DNA of 64,000 bases, taken from the NCBI RefSeq assembly GCF_030010375.1, contig NZ_JASCRY010000004.1, positions 1-64,000 on the forward strand. Direction: 5' to 3'. Of this stretch, positions 33,625 through 41,861 are shown piece by piece. The position numbers and the translations under genes were made by a program. This DNA is from Flavobacterium yafengii. Lineage in GTDB: Bacteria > Bacteroidota > Bacteroidia > Flavobacteriales > Flavobacteriaceae. How positions within the stretch are numbered: position 1 is the stretch's first letter; each line of letters begins with the position of its first letter. The notes beneath the pieces were generated by a model, which was given only the letters and a program-made list of their open reading frames with translations, was not told the origin of the DNA and made no database searches.

Positions 33625-34296
33625 ATGCTTTCAAAAGATACACTACAATTTCTGGATGATTTAAAAGCCAACAACAATAGGGACTGGTTTTTGGAAAATA
33701 AAAAACGCTACGAAGCGGTCAAAAAAGAGTATCAGCAATTAGTTGGTGATTTTCTTGATGTCATGAAACCGCTCGATCCATCGCTGGAAATGCTGGAAGT
33801 AAAAAACTGCACTTTTAGAATCAATCGTGACATTCGGTTTTCTAAGGACAAAACTCCTTATAAATCGCACTTAGGCGTTTGGCTTTCTTCGGGAGCAAAA
33901 GGTATGAATCGCTCTGGTTATTACCTTCATTTAGAAAAAGGAGCCAGTTTTATTGCCGGTGGATTGTATTGCCCCGAAGCGCAAGATTTGAAAAAAATGC
34001 GCAAAGAAATTGCCTATTTCCATGATGATTTAGAAGCTATTCTTAACGAAAAAGATTTCAAAAGGGAATTTAAAGATTTTGATAGAAATGAAAAGGATAC
34101 ACTAAAGAATCCGCCACGAGGATACGAAAAAGAACATCCGGCTATTGAATTTTTAAAATTGAAAAGTTTTGAATGTTCTCAAAGAATTGATTTTTCAGAA
34201 GTAACAAAAAAAGATTTTGTTGCTACAATGAGTAAAAAATTAATTACCCTCAAACCATTGAATGACTTTATAAATCGCGCTTTAACTTCTGAGTAA
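33625..34296 (+). CDS. DUF2461 domain-containing protein
   Basis: This 223-residue protein belongs to the DUF2461 family. Diagnostic segments are FLDDLKANNNRDWFLENKKRY at the N-terminus, FRINRDIRFSKDKTPYKSHLG in the middle, and FIAGGLYCPEAQDLKKMRKEI. The family is widespread in Bacteroidota and actinobacteria and has no established activity. No signal peptide is present. It is probably cotranscribed with the preceding lipoprotein and the following glycosyltransferase (15 bp). Confidence 0.85.
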   Translation: MLSKDTLQFLDDLKANNNRDWFLENKKRYEAVKKEYQQLVGDFLDVMKPLDPSLEMLEVKNCTFRINRDIRFSKDKTPYKSHLGVWLSSGAKGMNRSGYYLHLEKGASFIAGGLYCPEAQDLKKMRKEIAYFHDDLEAILNEKDFKREFKDFDRNEKDTLKNPPRGYEKEHPAIEFLKLKSFECSQRIDFSEVTKKDFVATMSKKLITLKPLNDFINRALTSE

Positions 34297-34311
34297 TTAT
34301 AATTTACACTG

Positions 34312-35379
34312 ATGCAAAAAAAGAAAATTCTATTTCTGGGAGAATCCTATAGAGCTGATGCCATCACTTGGATGAACGGCTTAAAAGAATTTGGTAATTT
34401 TGAAATTATTACTTGGGAATTAAAAACGCCCAGTAACTGTATTCACAACCGAATTTTGAGGATTTTCGAATTTGAATTGGCTATTTTTAAAATCAGGAAA
34501 ATAATAAAAAACCAAAAGCCGGATATGGTAATTGCAGAGAGAACTACAAGTTATGGTTTTCTTGCCGCATTATCCGGTGTAAAACCTGTTGCAATTGCAC
34601 AACAAGGCAGAACGGATTTATGGCCTGAAAAATCAATTTCACTACCGTTAAAAAAACTCATTCAGAATTACGCTTTCAAAAAAGCGGATTTAATTCATGC
34701 TTGGGGCCCAGTGATGACTATTTCTATGCTGGAAGCCAATGTAGATATGAATAAAGTTTTGGTTTTACCAAAGGGAATTGATTTGACTAAATTTGGAAAT
34801 CAAAACAACGCCAATCCAGAAAAAATTTGTGCTATCGTCACTCGTTCTTTGTTGCCGGAATACCGTCATGATATTATCTTAAAATCATTTGCCCTTTTAA
34901 ACCAAAAAGGAATAGATTTCGTACTTACCATTATAGGAGATGGATCTCAACTTTCGAAATTAAAAAATTTAGCAAAAGATTTAGGCATCGAAAATAAAAT
35001 CAACTTTACCGGAAGAATTCCAAATACAGCATTACCAAAACTATTACAGCAATCTAATATTTACATTAGCATGCCAATAACTGAAGGCGTTTCGGCTTCA
35101 TTATTTGAAGCGATGGCTACTAATTGTTATCCAATTGTAACCGATATTCCGGGAAATCAAAGTTGGATTAAACATAGAGAAAATGGACAATTAGTTACTA
35201 TTGATGATTCCGAAATGCTGGCAAAAGAATTAATCTGGGCATTTGAAAACAATAAACACAGGAACGAAGCCGTTTTAAAAAACAGAATATTTCTAGAAAA
35301 AAATGCAGATTACAACATAAATATGAAAATCATTGCCAATAAATACCACGAATTAATTAACACAAATAGCCCCAATTAA
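34312..35379 (+). CDS. Glycosyltransferase family 4-like protein
   Basis: This 355-residue GT-B glycosyltransferase has an N-terminal acceptor domain and a C-terminal nucleotide-sugar domain. The latter shows VLPKGIDLTKFG, LTIIGDGSQLSKL, INFTGRIP and the E-x7-E type motif ITEGVSASLFEAMATN. It presumably transfers a sugar to a surface glycan or lipid. Donor and acceptor are unknown. The asparagine synthase ATG follows after 2 bp, and the pairing with a class B AsnB is seen in glycan loci where amidotransferases modify sugars. Confidence 0.86.
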   Translation: MQKKKILFLGESYRADAITWMNGLKEFGNFEIITWELKTPSNCIHNRILRIFEFELAIFKIRKIIKNQKPDMVIAERTTSYGFLAALSGVKPVAIAQQGRTDLWPEKSISLPLKKLIQNYAFKKADLIHAWGPVMTISMLEANVDMNKVLVLPKGIDLTKFGNQNNANPEKICAIVTRSLLPEYRHDIILKSFALLNQKGIDFVLTIIGDGSQLSKLKNLAKDLGIENKINFTGRIPNTALPKLLQQSNIYISMPITEGVSASLFEAMATNCYPIVTDIPGNQSWIKHRENGQLVTIDDSEMLAKELIWAFENNKHRNEAVLKNRIFLEKNADYNINMKIIANKYHELINTNSPN

Positions 35380-35381
35380 CT

Positions 35382-37229
35382 ATGTGTGGAATTAATGGAA
35401 TCTTGCATTTACAATCTCAAAAAAAAGTTGACGAACGTATTCTTATTAAGATGCGAGATTCGCTGGAACATCGCGGACCTGATGACAAAGGATTGTTTAT
35501 AGAAAACAATATTGGTTTTGGGCATCGAAGACTTTCAATTTTGGATATTTCCTTAGCCGGACACCAGCCATTCCTATCAGAAGATGGAAGATATGTGCTG
35601 GTTTATAATGGTGAAATCTACAACTTCAAAGAATTTTATTCAGAGTTAAAAAGCAATGGATTTGACATCAGAACTGCTTCGGATACCGAGGTTTTGATGA
35701 AATTATTTCAATTGCATGGCTTAAAAATGCTCCATCGTCTCAATGGAATGTTTGCGTTTGCTATTTGGGATAAAATGGAAAAAAAGCTAACTCTTGTTCG
35801 GGATAGAATGGGTGTTAAACCGCTGTATTATTCCTTGTACAATGAGACTTTTTATTTTGCATCCGAACAAAAAGCACTTTTCACGGCTGGAGTTCCTCTC
35901 AAAATGGCACAAGACGGACTGGAAGAATATATTTTTAACCGATTTGTTGCCGGTGAAAACACCTTATATCAAAACGTAAAAAAGGTATTGCCCGGGCATA
36001 TCATGACCATTTATGAAAGCGGAAAAACCACTGTCGAAAAATGGTGGAATTTAAAAAAGGAAATTCAAAACCAACCCGAAATAAAAAATCCGGTAGAATG
36101 GTTTCGGGAAACTTTCGATGATTCTATAAAAATGCGAATGGTGAGCGACGTTCCCGTAGGCGTTATGTTAAGTGGCGGACTAGATTCTTCTTCAGTATTA
36201 GCTTCATTACACCATCAAAAATACAAAGACATAAAAACTTTTAATATTGGTTTTAAAGAGAAAGAACATAACGAAGCACATTTGGCAAAAATGATGGCAG
36301 AGAAGTTCGATTATGGTTTTCAAACGATGCAATTAGAGGATAAAAACCTTTACGATCAGTTAATAAGTTCTACTTATTTTCAGGACGAACCGATCATGCA
36401 TTTAAGCGAACCGCACCTTCTGGCAGTTTCACAAATGGCAAAACCTTCCGTAAAAGTATTACTTTCGGGTGAAGGTGCCGATGAATTGATGGGTGGTTAT
36501 GTGCGCTATAAAGCCTTACAATATCCATCATTATTGAATTCTATTGCCACAATTGGAAATTTGGATGTTTTTACAAAACAACCGCGATATGAAAAGTTAA
36601 CGCGTTACGCTCAAATCAATAAAAAATCTGATTTGGTTATTTACAATGGCTCGAATATTTATCCAAATGATATTGCGGGAACTTTTGGAATTAACACACC
36701 TCCAAACAACGAATACAGAAAAAAAATCTACAGAGAAGCCAAATCATTGTATCCAGATAATTTACGCCGACAAGCACTTTATTTTGACCAACATACTTAT
36801 TTATGTTCACTTCTGGACAGAAACGATCGTTGTACAATGGGCGCATCAATTGAATGCAGGGAACCATTTCTGGACCCAAGATTAATTGTTGGATTAGGAT
36901 CATTGGAAGACAAATGGCTTTTTACAGGAAAAAAATGGAAATTCATTCTAAAAAAGGCAATGGAAGAACGTTTACCAGATGAAATTCTAAAATTCAGAAA
37001 AGTAGGTTTGAGTGCGCCCTGGGGTGATTACATCACAAAAAGTCCTGCTTTTAAAGACGAATTAGAATCTTTTTCGAAAAGTGATTTATTTCAAATACCT
37101 TATTTTGAACATATAAACATTAAAAAACTAGTTCAGAATTTACAAAAAGGAGATATTACGATGACTCCTTATATTATGCCATTGTTTATGATGCATATCT
37201 GGATGAAAACGTATGCAACTAAATTTTAA
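35382..37229 (+). CDS. asnB: Asparagine synthase (glutamine-hydrolysing)
   Basis: This 615-residue protein has an N-terminal class II glutaminase domain with nucleophile Cys2 (MCGINGIL), RGPDD, GFGHRRLSILD and YNGEIYN. The synthetase domain has the PP-loop LSGGLDSSSVL and GEGADELMGGY. It amidates aspartate to asparagine using glutamine and ATP. Because it sits 2 bp after a glycosyltransferase it may instead amidate a sugar or peptide in surface glycan synthesis, and the sequence alone does not decide. Length is typical of the Bacteroidota form. murB follows closely. Confidence 0.9.
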   Translation: MCGINGILHLQSQKKVDERILIKMRDSLEHRGPDDKGLFIENNIGFGHRRLSILDISLAGHQPFLSEDGRYVLVYNGEIYNFKEFYSELKSNGFDIRTASDTEVLMKLFQLHGLKMLHRLNGMFAFAIWDKMEKKLTLVRDRMGVKPLYYSLYNETFYFASEQKALFTAGVPLKMAQDGLEEYIFNRFVAGENTLYQNVKKVLPGHIMTIYESGKTTVEKWWNLKKEIQNQPEIKNPVEWFRETFDDSIKMRMVSDVPVGVMLSGGLDSSSVLASLHHQKYKDIKTFNIGFKEKEHNEAHLAKMMAEKFDYGFQTMQLEDKNLYDQLISSTYFQDEPIMHLSEPHLLAVSQMAKPSVKVLLSGEGADELMGGYVRYKALQYPSLLNSIATIGNLDVFTKQPRYEKLTRYAQINKKSDLVIYNGSNIYPNDIAGTFGINTPPNNEYRKKIYREAKSLYPDNLRRQALYFDQHTYLCSLLDRNDRCTMGASIECREPFLDPRLIVGLGSLEDKWLFTGKKWKFILKKAMEERLPDEILKFRKVGLSAPWGDYITKSPAFKDELESFSKSDLFQIPYFEHINIKKLVQNLQKGDITMTPYIMPLFMMHIWMKTYATKF

Positions 37230-37277
37230 TCCTTACTTTTGGTGCGGAATAAAACAATTCAAAAAGCACTTTCTTTT

Positions 37278-38291
37278 ATGGAAATAGTACCTAATTTCTC
37301 TTTAAAAAAACACAATACTTTTGGCATTGAAGCCAAAGCAAAACAATTCGTTGCCGTTCATTCTGTACAAGATTTGAAAACTATTTTACAAGAAAATAAA
37401 GCACAGAAAAAATTTATTTTGGGAGGTGGAAGCAATATGCTTTTGACAAAAGACATTGACGCCTTAGTTATTCACATCGATTTGAAAGGCAAGAAAATTA
37501 TTGAAGAAAATGATGATTTTGTTTGGGTCGAAAGTCAGGCTGGTGAAAATTGGCATGAATTTGTGCTTTGGACTATTGACCAAAATTTTGGTGGTTTAGA
37601 AAATATGTCTCTTATTCCGGGAAACGTTGGAACTACACCGGTCCAAAATATCGGAGCTTACGGAACCGAAATAAAAGACACTTTTGTTTCCTGTGAAGCA
37701 ATGACGATAGAAAGTCAGGAAATAAAAACGTTCACAAAGGAAGAATGTCATTTTGGATATCGAGAAAGCGTTTTCAAAAACGAAGTGAAAAATCAATACA
37801 TCATTACATCGGTTGTTTTTAAATTAACAAAAATCAATCATAAAATCAACACTTCTTACGGAGATATTTCATCTGAATTAGAAAAAAACAACATCACAAA
37901 TCCTACTTTAAAGGACGTCAGTAATGCCGTAATTGCCATTCGACAAAGCAAATTACCCGATCCAAAAGAACTGGGAAACAGTGGTAGTTTTTTTAAAAAT
38001 CCAATTCTATTGAAATCAGATTTCGAAAAAATACATCAGCAATTTCCTGAAATGAAATATTTTGACATTTCTGAAACCGAAGTAAAAGTTCCCGCTGGTT
38101 GGCTAATTGAACAGGCTGGTTTTAAAGGAAAACGTTTTGGTGATGCTGGAATCCACAAAAACCAAGCTTTGGTTTTAGTGAATTATGGCAATGCGACAGG
38201 TCAGGAAATTTTGAATGTTTCAAAAAATATTCAAGAGACAATTTTTAAAACGTTTGGTATTTATATTGAAGCCGAAGTAAATGTGATTTAA
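37278..38291 (+). CDS. murB: UDP-N-acetylenolpyruvoylglucosamine reductase
   Basis: This flavoenzyme reduces UDP-GlcNAc-enolpyruvate to UDP-MurNAc in peptidoglycan synthesis. I chose the ATG at 37278 (337 residues), just ahead of NFSLKKHNTFGIEAKA; a TTG at 37239 would add 13 residues with no family support. Motifs are the FAD site LGGGSNML, GLENMSLIPGNVGTTPVQNIGAYGTE, the SGSFFKNP loop with the catalytic Ser, and the C-terminal AGWLIEQAGFKGKRFGDAGIH. The last is typical of type I MurB. Confidence 0.95.
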   Translation: MEIVPNFSLKKHNTFGIEAKAKQFVAVHSVQDLKTILQENKAQKKFILGGGSNMLLTKDIDALVIHIDLKGKKIIEENDDFVWVESQAGENWHEFVLWTIDQNFGGLENMSLIPGNVGTTPVQNIGAYGTEIKDTFVSCEAMTIESQEIKTFTKEECHFGYRESVFKNEVKNQYIITSVVFKLTKINHKINTSYGDISSELEKNNITNPTLKDVSNAVIAIRQSKLPDPKELGNSGSFFKNPILLKSDFEKIHQQFPEMKYFDISETEVKVPAGWLIEQAGFKGKRFGDAGIHKNQALVLVNYGNATGQEILNVSKNIQETIFKTFGIYIEAEVNVI

Positions 38292-38380
38292 CAAAAAAAT
38301 AGATTGTTATACTCCTTCGATTATTAGATAACAAATTGATTTATTTTATTTTAATATCAAAAAACCTAAGTTATCAAACC

Positions 38381-38995
38381 ATGTACACTCCAGAAATCTA
38401 TAAAAACGAGAATCAAGAAGAAATCAAAAAGTTTCTGCAAGAGAATAGTTTTGGTATTCTAATCAATCAAACCAATGGAAAATTGTGTGCAACACATATT
38501 CCTTTGGAACTGGATACCAATAAAGAAGGCAAGGATATTTTATGCGGGCACGTTTCTAAAGAAAACCCACAATGGAATGGTTTTATAGACAATGACGAAA
38601 TTTTAGCAGTATTTTCAGGACCTCACAGTTATATTTCTTCTTCTTGGTACGATCATGAAAATGTACCAACATGGAACTACATTGCCGTTCATGTGTATGG
38701 AAAAATCAAAATTATCGAAGGAGAAGCCGTCATCGAATCCTTAAAAAAGCTAGTTGATAAGTACGAACAAAATTCTGAAAATCCGGTTCGTGTAGAAGAT
38801 TTATCGAAAAAAACCATGATGCAAACTCGTGGTATTGTAGCGTTTGAAATTGAAATAACTGAAATCCAAGCCACGAGAAAATTGTCTCAAAACAGAGACG
38901 AAAAAAATCACCAAAACATCATTTCAGAGTTAGAAAAAGCCAATACAAATCAGTCCATCGCTATTGCGAATGAGATGAAGAAATGCCCAATATAA
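38381..38995 (+). CDS. PaiB-like FMN-binding protein
   Basis: From the ATG at 38381 it has 204 residues; an upstream TTG at 38336 is unlikely. It matches the PaiB/FMN-binding split-barrel family: MYTPEIYKNENQEEIKKFLQ at the start, GILINQTNGKLCATHIPLEL, a PHSYISSSWYDHENVPTWNY block and the C-terminal NRDEKNHQNIISELE. In Bacillus PaiB was described as a negative regulator of sporulation and protease genes, but most homologues are uncharacterised flavin-binding proteins. No paiA acetyltransferase is next to it. Confidence 0.88.
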   Translation: MYTPEIYKNENQEEIKKFLQENSFGILINQTNGKLCATHIPLELDTNKEGKDILCGHVSKENPQWNGFIDNDEILAVFSGPHSYISSSWYDHENVPTWNYIAVHVYGKIKIIEGEAVIESLKKLVDKYEQNSENPVRVEDLSKKTMMQTRGIVAFEIEITEIQATRKLSQNRDEKNHQNIISELEKANTNQSIAIANEMKKCPI

Positions 38996-39044
38996 ATTCT
39001 TTCGAAATTCACAGATTGTATTTAACAATTCACAATTCTATTCA

Positions 39045-39052
39045 TACCTTTG
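39045..39052 (+). promoter_or_regulatory. Bacteroidota -7 box TACCTTTG
   Basis: TACCTTTG fits TAnnTTTG and lies 29 bases before the GT2 ATG. No TTG sits at a standard -33 distance; the nearest (39016-39018) is 26 bases upstream. Confidence 0.5.
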
Positions 39053-39081
39053 CACTCGATTTAAAAACTCATTAAACTCAG

Positions 39082-40188
39082 ATGCTTATACTAATTCTTT
39101 ACTTTTTTATTTTTATCATTGTTGTTCAAATTTCGTATTATCTAGGTGTTTTTGGAAAATTTGCTTTTGCTAAAGCGCAGAAAATAACACCAAAAAAAAT
39201 CCCGATTTCGGTGATTGTTTGTGCCAAAAACGAAGAGGAAAATGTCACTAATTTTATTCCTCTGCTTGCGGAACAAAACTATCCAGATTTTGAAATAGTT
39301 CTGATTGATGATGCATCAAGTGACGCTACTTTGGATATTTTTGAAGGTTTTGAAAAGCAATATCCTAATGTTCGTTTGGTAAAAGTAGAAAACAACGAAG
39401 CCTTTTGGGGAAACAAAAAATACGCATTAACTTTAGGAATAAAAGCCGCCAAAAAAGAGCATTTATTATTCACTGATGCTGATTGCTACCCAACTTCAAA
39501 AGAATGGATTACGGCTATGAGTTCTCAATTTACCATGCAAAAAACTATTGTTTTAGGCTATGGTAAATATGAAAAAATTCCTAATTCGTTCCTGAATAAA
39601 ATAATTCGTTTTGAAACTTTATTGACGGCAATTCAATATTTTTCATGGGCCAAAATTGGACATCCATATATGGGCGTTGGAAGAAATTTAGCGTATAAAA
39701 AAGAAGAATTTTTCAATGTAAATGGTTTTATAGAACACATGCAAATTCGTTCTGGCGATGATGATTTATTTATAAACCAAGCTGCAAAAGCTAAAAATAC
39801 AACTATCGCCTACACACCGGAAAGTTTTACGCTTTCTAAACCAAAAACTACATACAAAGACTGGCTGATCCAAAAAAGAAGACATATTGCCACGGCAAAT
39901 TATTACAAACCTCTAGATAAATTACAATTAGGAGCGTTCTATTGTTCGCAATTATTGTTCATTTTATTGCCTATTATATTATTAGCCTTCCAATTTCAAT
40001 GGATATTAGTTTTAAGTTTAATAACATTGCGCTATCTTGTGGCATGGATTGTGGTAGGATTTTCGGCAGGTAAACTTAAAGAACATGATATTAAATTCTG
40101 GTTCCCTATCGTTGAGATAGTACTTATCTTCACACAAATCAATATCTTTATAACTAATATATTCTCAAAACCGGTACATTGGAAATAA
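39082..40188 (+). CDS. Glycosyltransferase family 2 membrane protein
   Basis: This 368-residue protein has an N-terminal hydrophobic helix (LILILYFFIFIIVVQISYYLG) and a GT-A catalytic domain with VIVCAKNEEENV, LIDDASSDAT and the DXD-type metal motif FTDADCYP. A distal RSGDDDLFINQAAK and QKRRHIAT, resembling the QxxRW motif, follow. Two or three C-terminal helices end the protein. The layout is that of processive membrane glycosyltransferases making lipids or polysaccharides. The product is unknown. The ECF sigma gene overlaps its 3' end. Confidence 0.88.
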   Translation: MLILILYFFIFIIVVQISYYLGVFGKFAFAKAQKITPKKIPISVIVCAKNEEENVTNFIPLLAEQNYPDFEIVLIDDASSDATLDIFEGFEKQYPNVRLVKVENNEAFWGNKKYALTLGIKAAKKEHLLFTDADCYPTSKEWITAMSSQFTMQKTIVLGYGKYEKIPNSFLNKIIRFETLLTAIQYFSWAKIGHPYMGVGRNLAYKKEEFFNVNGFIEHMQIRSGDDDLFINQAAKAKNTTIAYTPESFTLSKPKTTYKDWLIQKRRHIATANYYKPLDKLQLGAFYCSQLLFILLPIILLAFQFQWILVLSLITLRYLVAWIVVGFSAGKLKEHDIKFWFPIVEIVLIFTQINIFITNIFSKPVHWK

Positions 40189-40730
40189 ACAAACAAATAG
40201 AAAAAGCAAAACAAGGTGACCAAGTTGCCTTTACTTTTCTATTGGATTATTATTGGAATGAAGTGTATGGTTTTATGCTAAAACGCACCGAAAACGAAAC
40301 CAATGCCGAGGATATTACCATCGAAACGTTCTCGAAAGCTTTTGATAAAATAGCCACTTACAACTCGGAATTCCAGTTCAACACTTGGCTTATTGCTATT
40401 GCAAAAAACGTACACATCGATTTATTACGAAAAAAGAAATCGAGTCTTTTTGTCGAAATTACCGATGAACAAGACCAGCAAGCCTACAATATTGCTGACA
40501 CTACTCCATCTGCAGAAGATGAATTGATTACCGAACAAAATCTTTCTAGATTACTGCAATTCATCAAAGAATTGAAACCACATTATCAAGAAGTTATTCA
40601 GTTACGCTATTTTCAGGAAATGAGTTACCAGGAAATTGCCAATAAAATTGATGAACCTTTGAGCAATGTTAAGATTAAATTGCTTCGCGCCAAAAAACTT
40701 CTGGCAGAAATCATTCAGAATAAAAGGTAG
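40179..40730 (+). CDS. ECF-type RNA polymerase sigma factor
   Basis: This 183-residue sigma factor shows region 2 (YYWNEVYGFMLKRTENETNAEDITIETFSKAF, then FNTWLIAIAKNVHIDLLRKKK) and region 4 (LKPHYQEVIQLRYFQEMSYQEIANKI, then LSNVKIKLLRAKKLL). The start must be the TTG at 40179, since the next methionine falls inside region 2. The start overlaps the end of the GT2 gene by 10 bases, which implies coupling. No anti-sigma gene follows; the next gene is on the other strand behind a terminator-like hairpin. What activates it is not visible. Confidence 0.88.
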   Translation: MEINKQIEKAKQGDQVAFTFLLDYYWNEVYGFMLKRTENETNAEDITIETFSKAFDKIATYNSEFQFNTWLIAIAKNVHIDLLRKKKSSLFVEITDEQDQQAYNIADTTPSAEDELITEQNLSRLLQFIKELKPHYQEVIQLRYFQEMSYQEIANKIDEPLSNVKIKLLRAKKLLAEIIQNKR

Positions 40731-40778
40731 CTTTATTTTAGCAAATCAGCATACATTCTTAATTGTCTAAAAAACAAA

Positions 40779-40807
40779 AAGTGATCTAAATTAATTTTAG
40801 ACCACTT
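40779..40807. terminator. Bidirectional hairpin between sigma factor and GDPD genes
   Basis: AAGTGATCTAAA pairs with TTTAGACCACTT, with one A-C mismatch and a 5-base loop. The flanking genes converge. Confidence 0.7.
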
Positions 40808-40842
40808 CGTTTAATCAAAACAATTATAGATTTCTAAAAAAA

Positions 40843-41604
40843 TTATCTTATAATTCTTTCCGGATAATCAGTAATAATTCCGCTCACTTTAAGTCCTTGT
40901 AAATTCTTAATATCTACGGGTTCATTCACAGTCCAAGGATAGATTTTAAAATCATTAGCTTTCATTACCGCAACATTTTCAGCTGTTAAGGTTTTATAAT
41001 ACGGATTTATTGCCTGAGCTTTAAGCTCTTTTCCTGTTTTAATAATAGTCTCAATAGGATCTTTATAGGTAAGCAACCCAATAGTTATTTCATTACTCAA
41101 AGACCTCATTTTTTGCAATTCCCCTACTCGAAAACTGGAAATAAAGAAATCTTTATTTCTCCAACCTTTTTTCTTGTATTCTTCTATTATTCTGTGCGTA
41201 TCCGTTGCAGTGTTTGTCCCTTTCAATTCAATATTAAGCACTACTTTTTTATCAATAGTCTCAATAACTTCTTGCAAAGTTGGGATTTGATGTTTCCCGG
41301 CAACCAAAACTTTTCTCAATTCTTCGAAAGTATATTCTTCAATCTTTCCTTTTGCGTTTGTGATTCGATCCAAATCATCATCGTGAAAAACAACCATTTC
41401 ACCCGTTTTAATTTTGAAGACATCTATTTCTAACATATCAGCTTTTAATTCGATTCCTTTTTCTATAGATGCCAAAGTGTTTTCTGTAGCATGACCCATT
41501 GCACCTCTGTGCCCACAAACCACAAATTTATTTGAAGTACAATTTGAAAATAACAAGGCTATTGATGAAGCCAGTAATAGTGTAGTGAATTTCATAATTT
41601 TCAT
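40843..41604 (-). CDS. Glycerophosphodiester phosphodiesterase lipoprotein
   Basis: This 253-residue protein has a lipoprotein signal (lipobox FSNC, Cys22) and a GDPD TIM barrel. Catalytic and metal residues are visible: His32 in GHRGAMGHATENT, Glu41, Glu59 and Asp61 in LEIDV, and His74-Asp75 in VVFHDDDLDR. Further motifs are LNIELKG, and YPWTVNEP near the C-terminus. It hydrolyses glycerophosphodiesters to glycerol-3-phosphate and an alcohol, here outside the cytoplasm, for phospholipid salvage. An ATG three codons in is an alternative start. Confidence 0.93.
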   Translation of the reverse strand: MKIMKFTTLLLASSIALLFSNCTSNKFVVCGHRGAMGHATENTLASIEKGIELKADMLEIDVFKIKTGEMVVFHDDDLDRITNAKGKIEEYTFEELRKVLVAGKHQIPTLQEVIETIDKKVVLNIELKGTNTATDTHRIIEEYKKKGWRNKDFFISSFRVGELQKMRSLSNEITIGLLTYKDPIETIIKTGKELKAQAINPYYKTLTAENVAVMKANDFKIYPWTVNEPVDIKNLQGLKVSGIITDYPERIIR

Positions 41605-41861
41605 TTAAGTTTTTGAGGTAAAAATAGCTTTTACGGCAGGCTCAAATATTAAGAAAGGATTAAATTAAGAACATTTTACCTATCTAAATAAGGTGATTTT
41701 AGTGATGAATTCGTTAACAGTATCTTAAAAAAATCCATGTTTCAGCCTTACTTTTTAGGTTTTCATTAACACAAAAGTATTCTAGTGTTATTGTTAAAAT
41801 AACAGCCATTTTTCAATTAGTCAATTCCTTTGTCGGCACTAAAAAACAAAAAAAAGTATTC

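Noticed and set aside
34312..37229. Capsule or O-antigen biosynthesis island
   Set aside because: Only one glycosyltransferase and one asparagine synthase are present, flanked by housekeeping genes with no flippase, polymerase or nucleotide-sugar genes.
41605..41861. Cobalamin or other riboswitch ahead of the TonB-dependent receptor
   Set aside because: I found no B12-box-like sequence or convincing multi-stem structure; only AT-rich DNA is seen.
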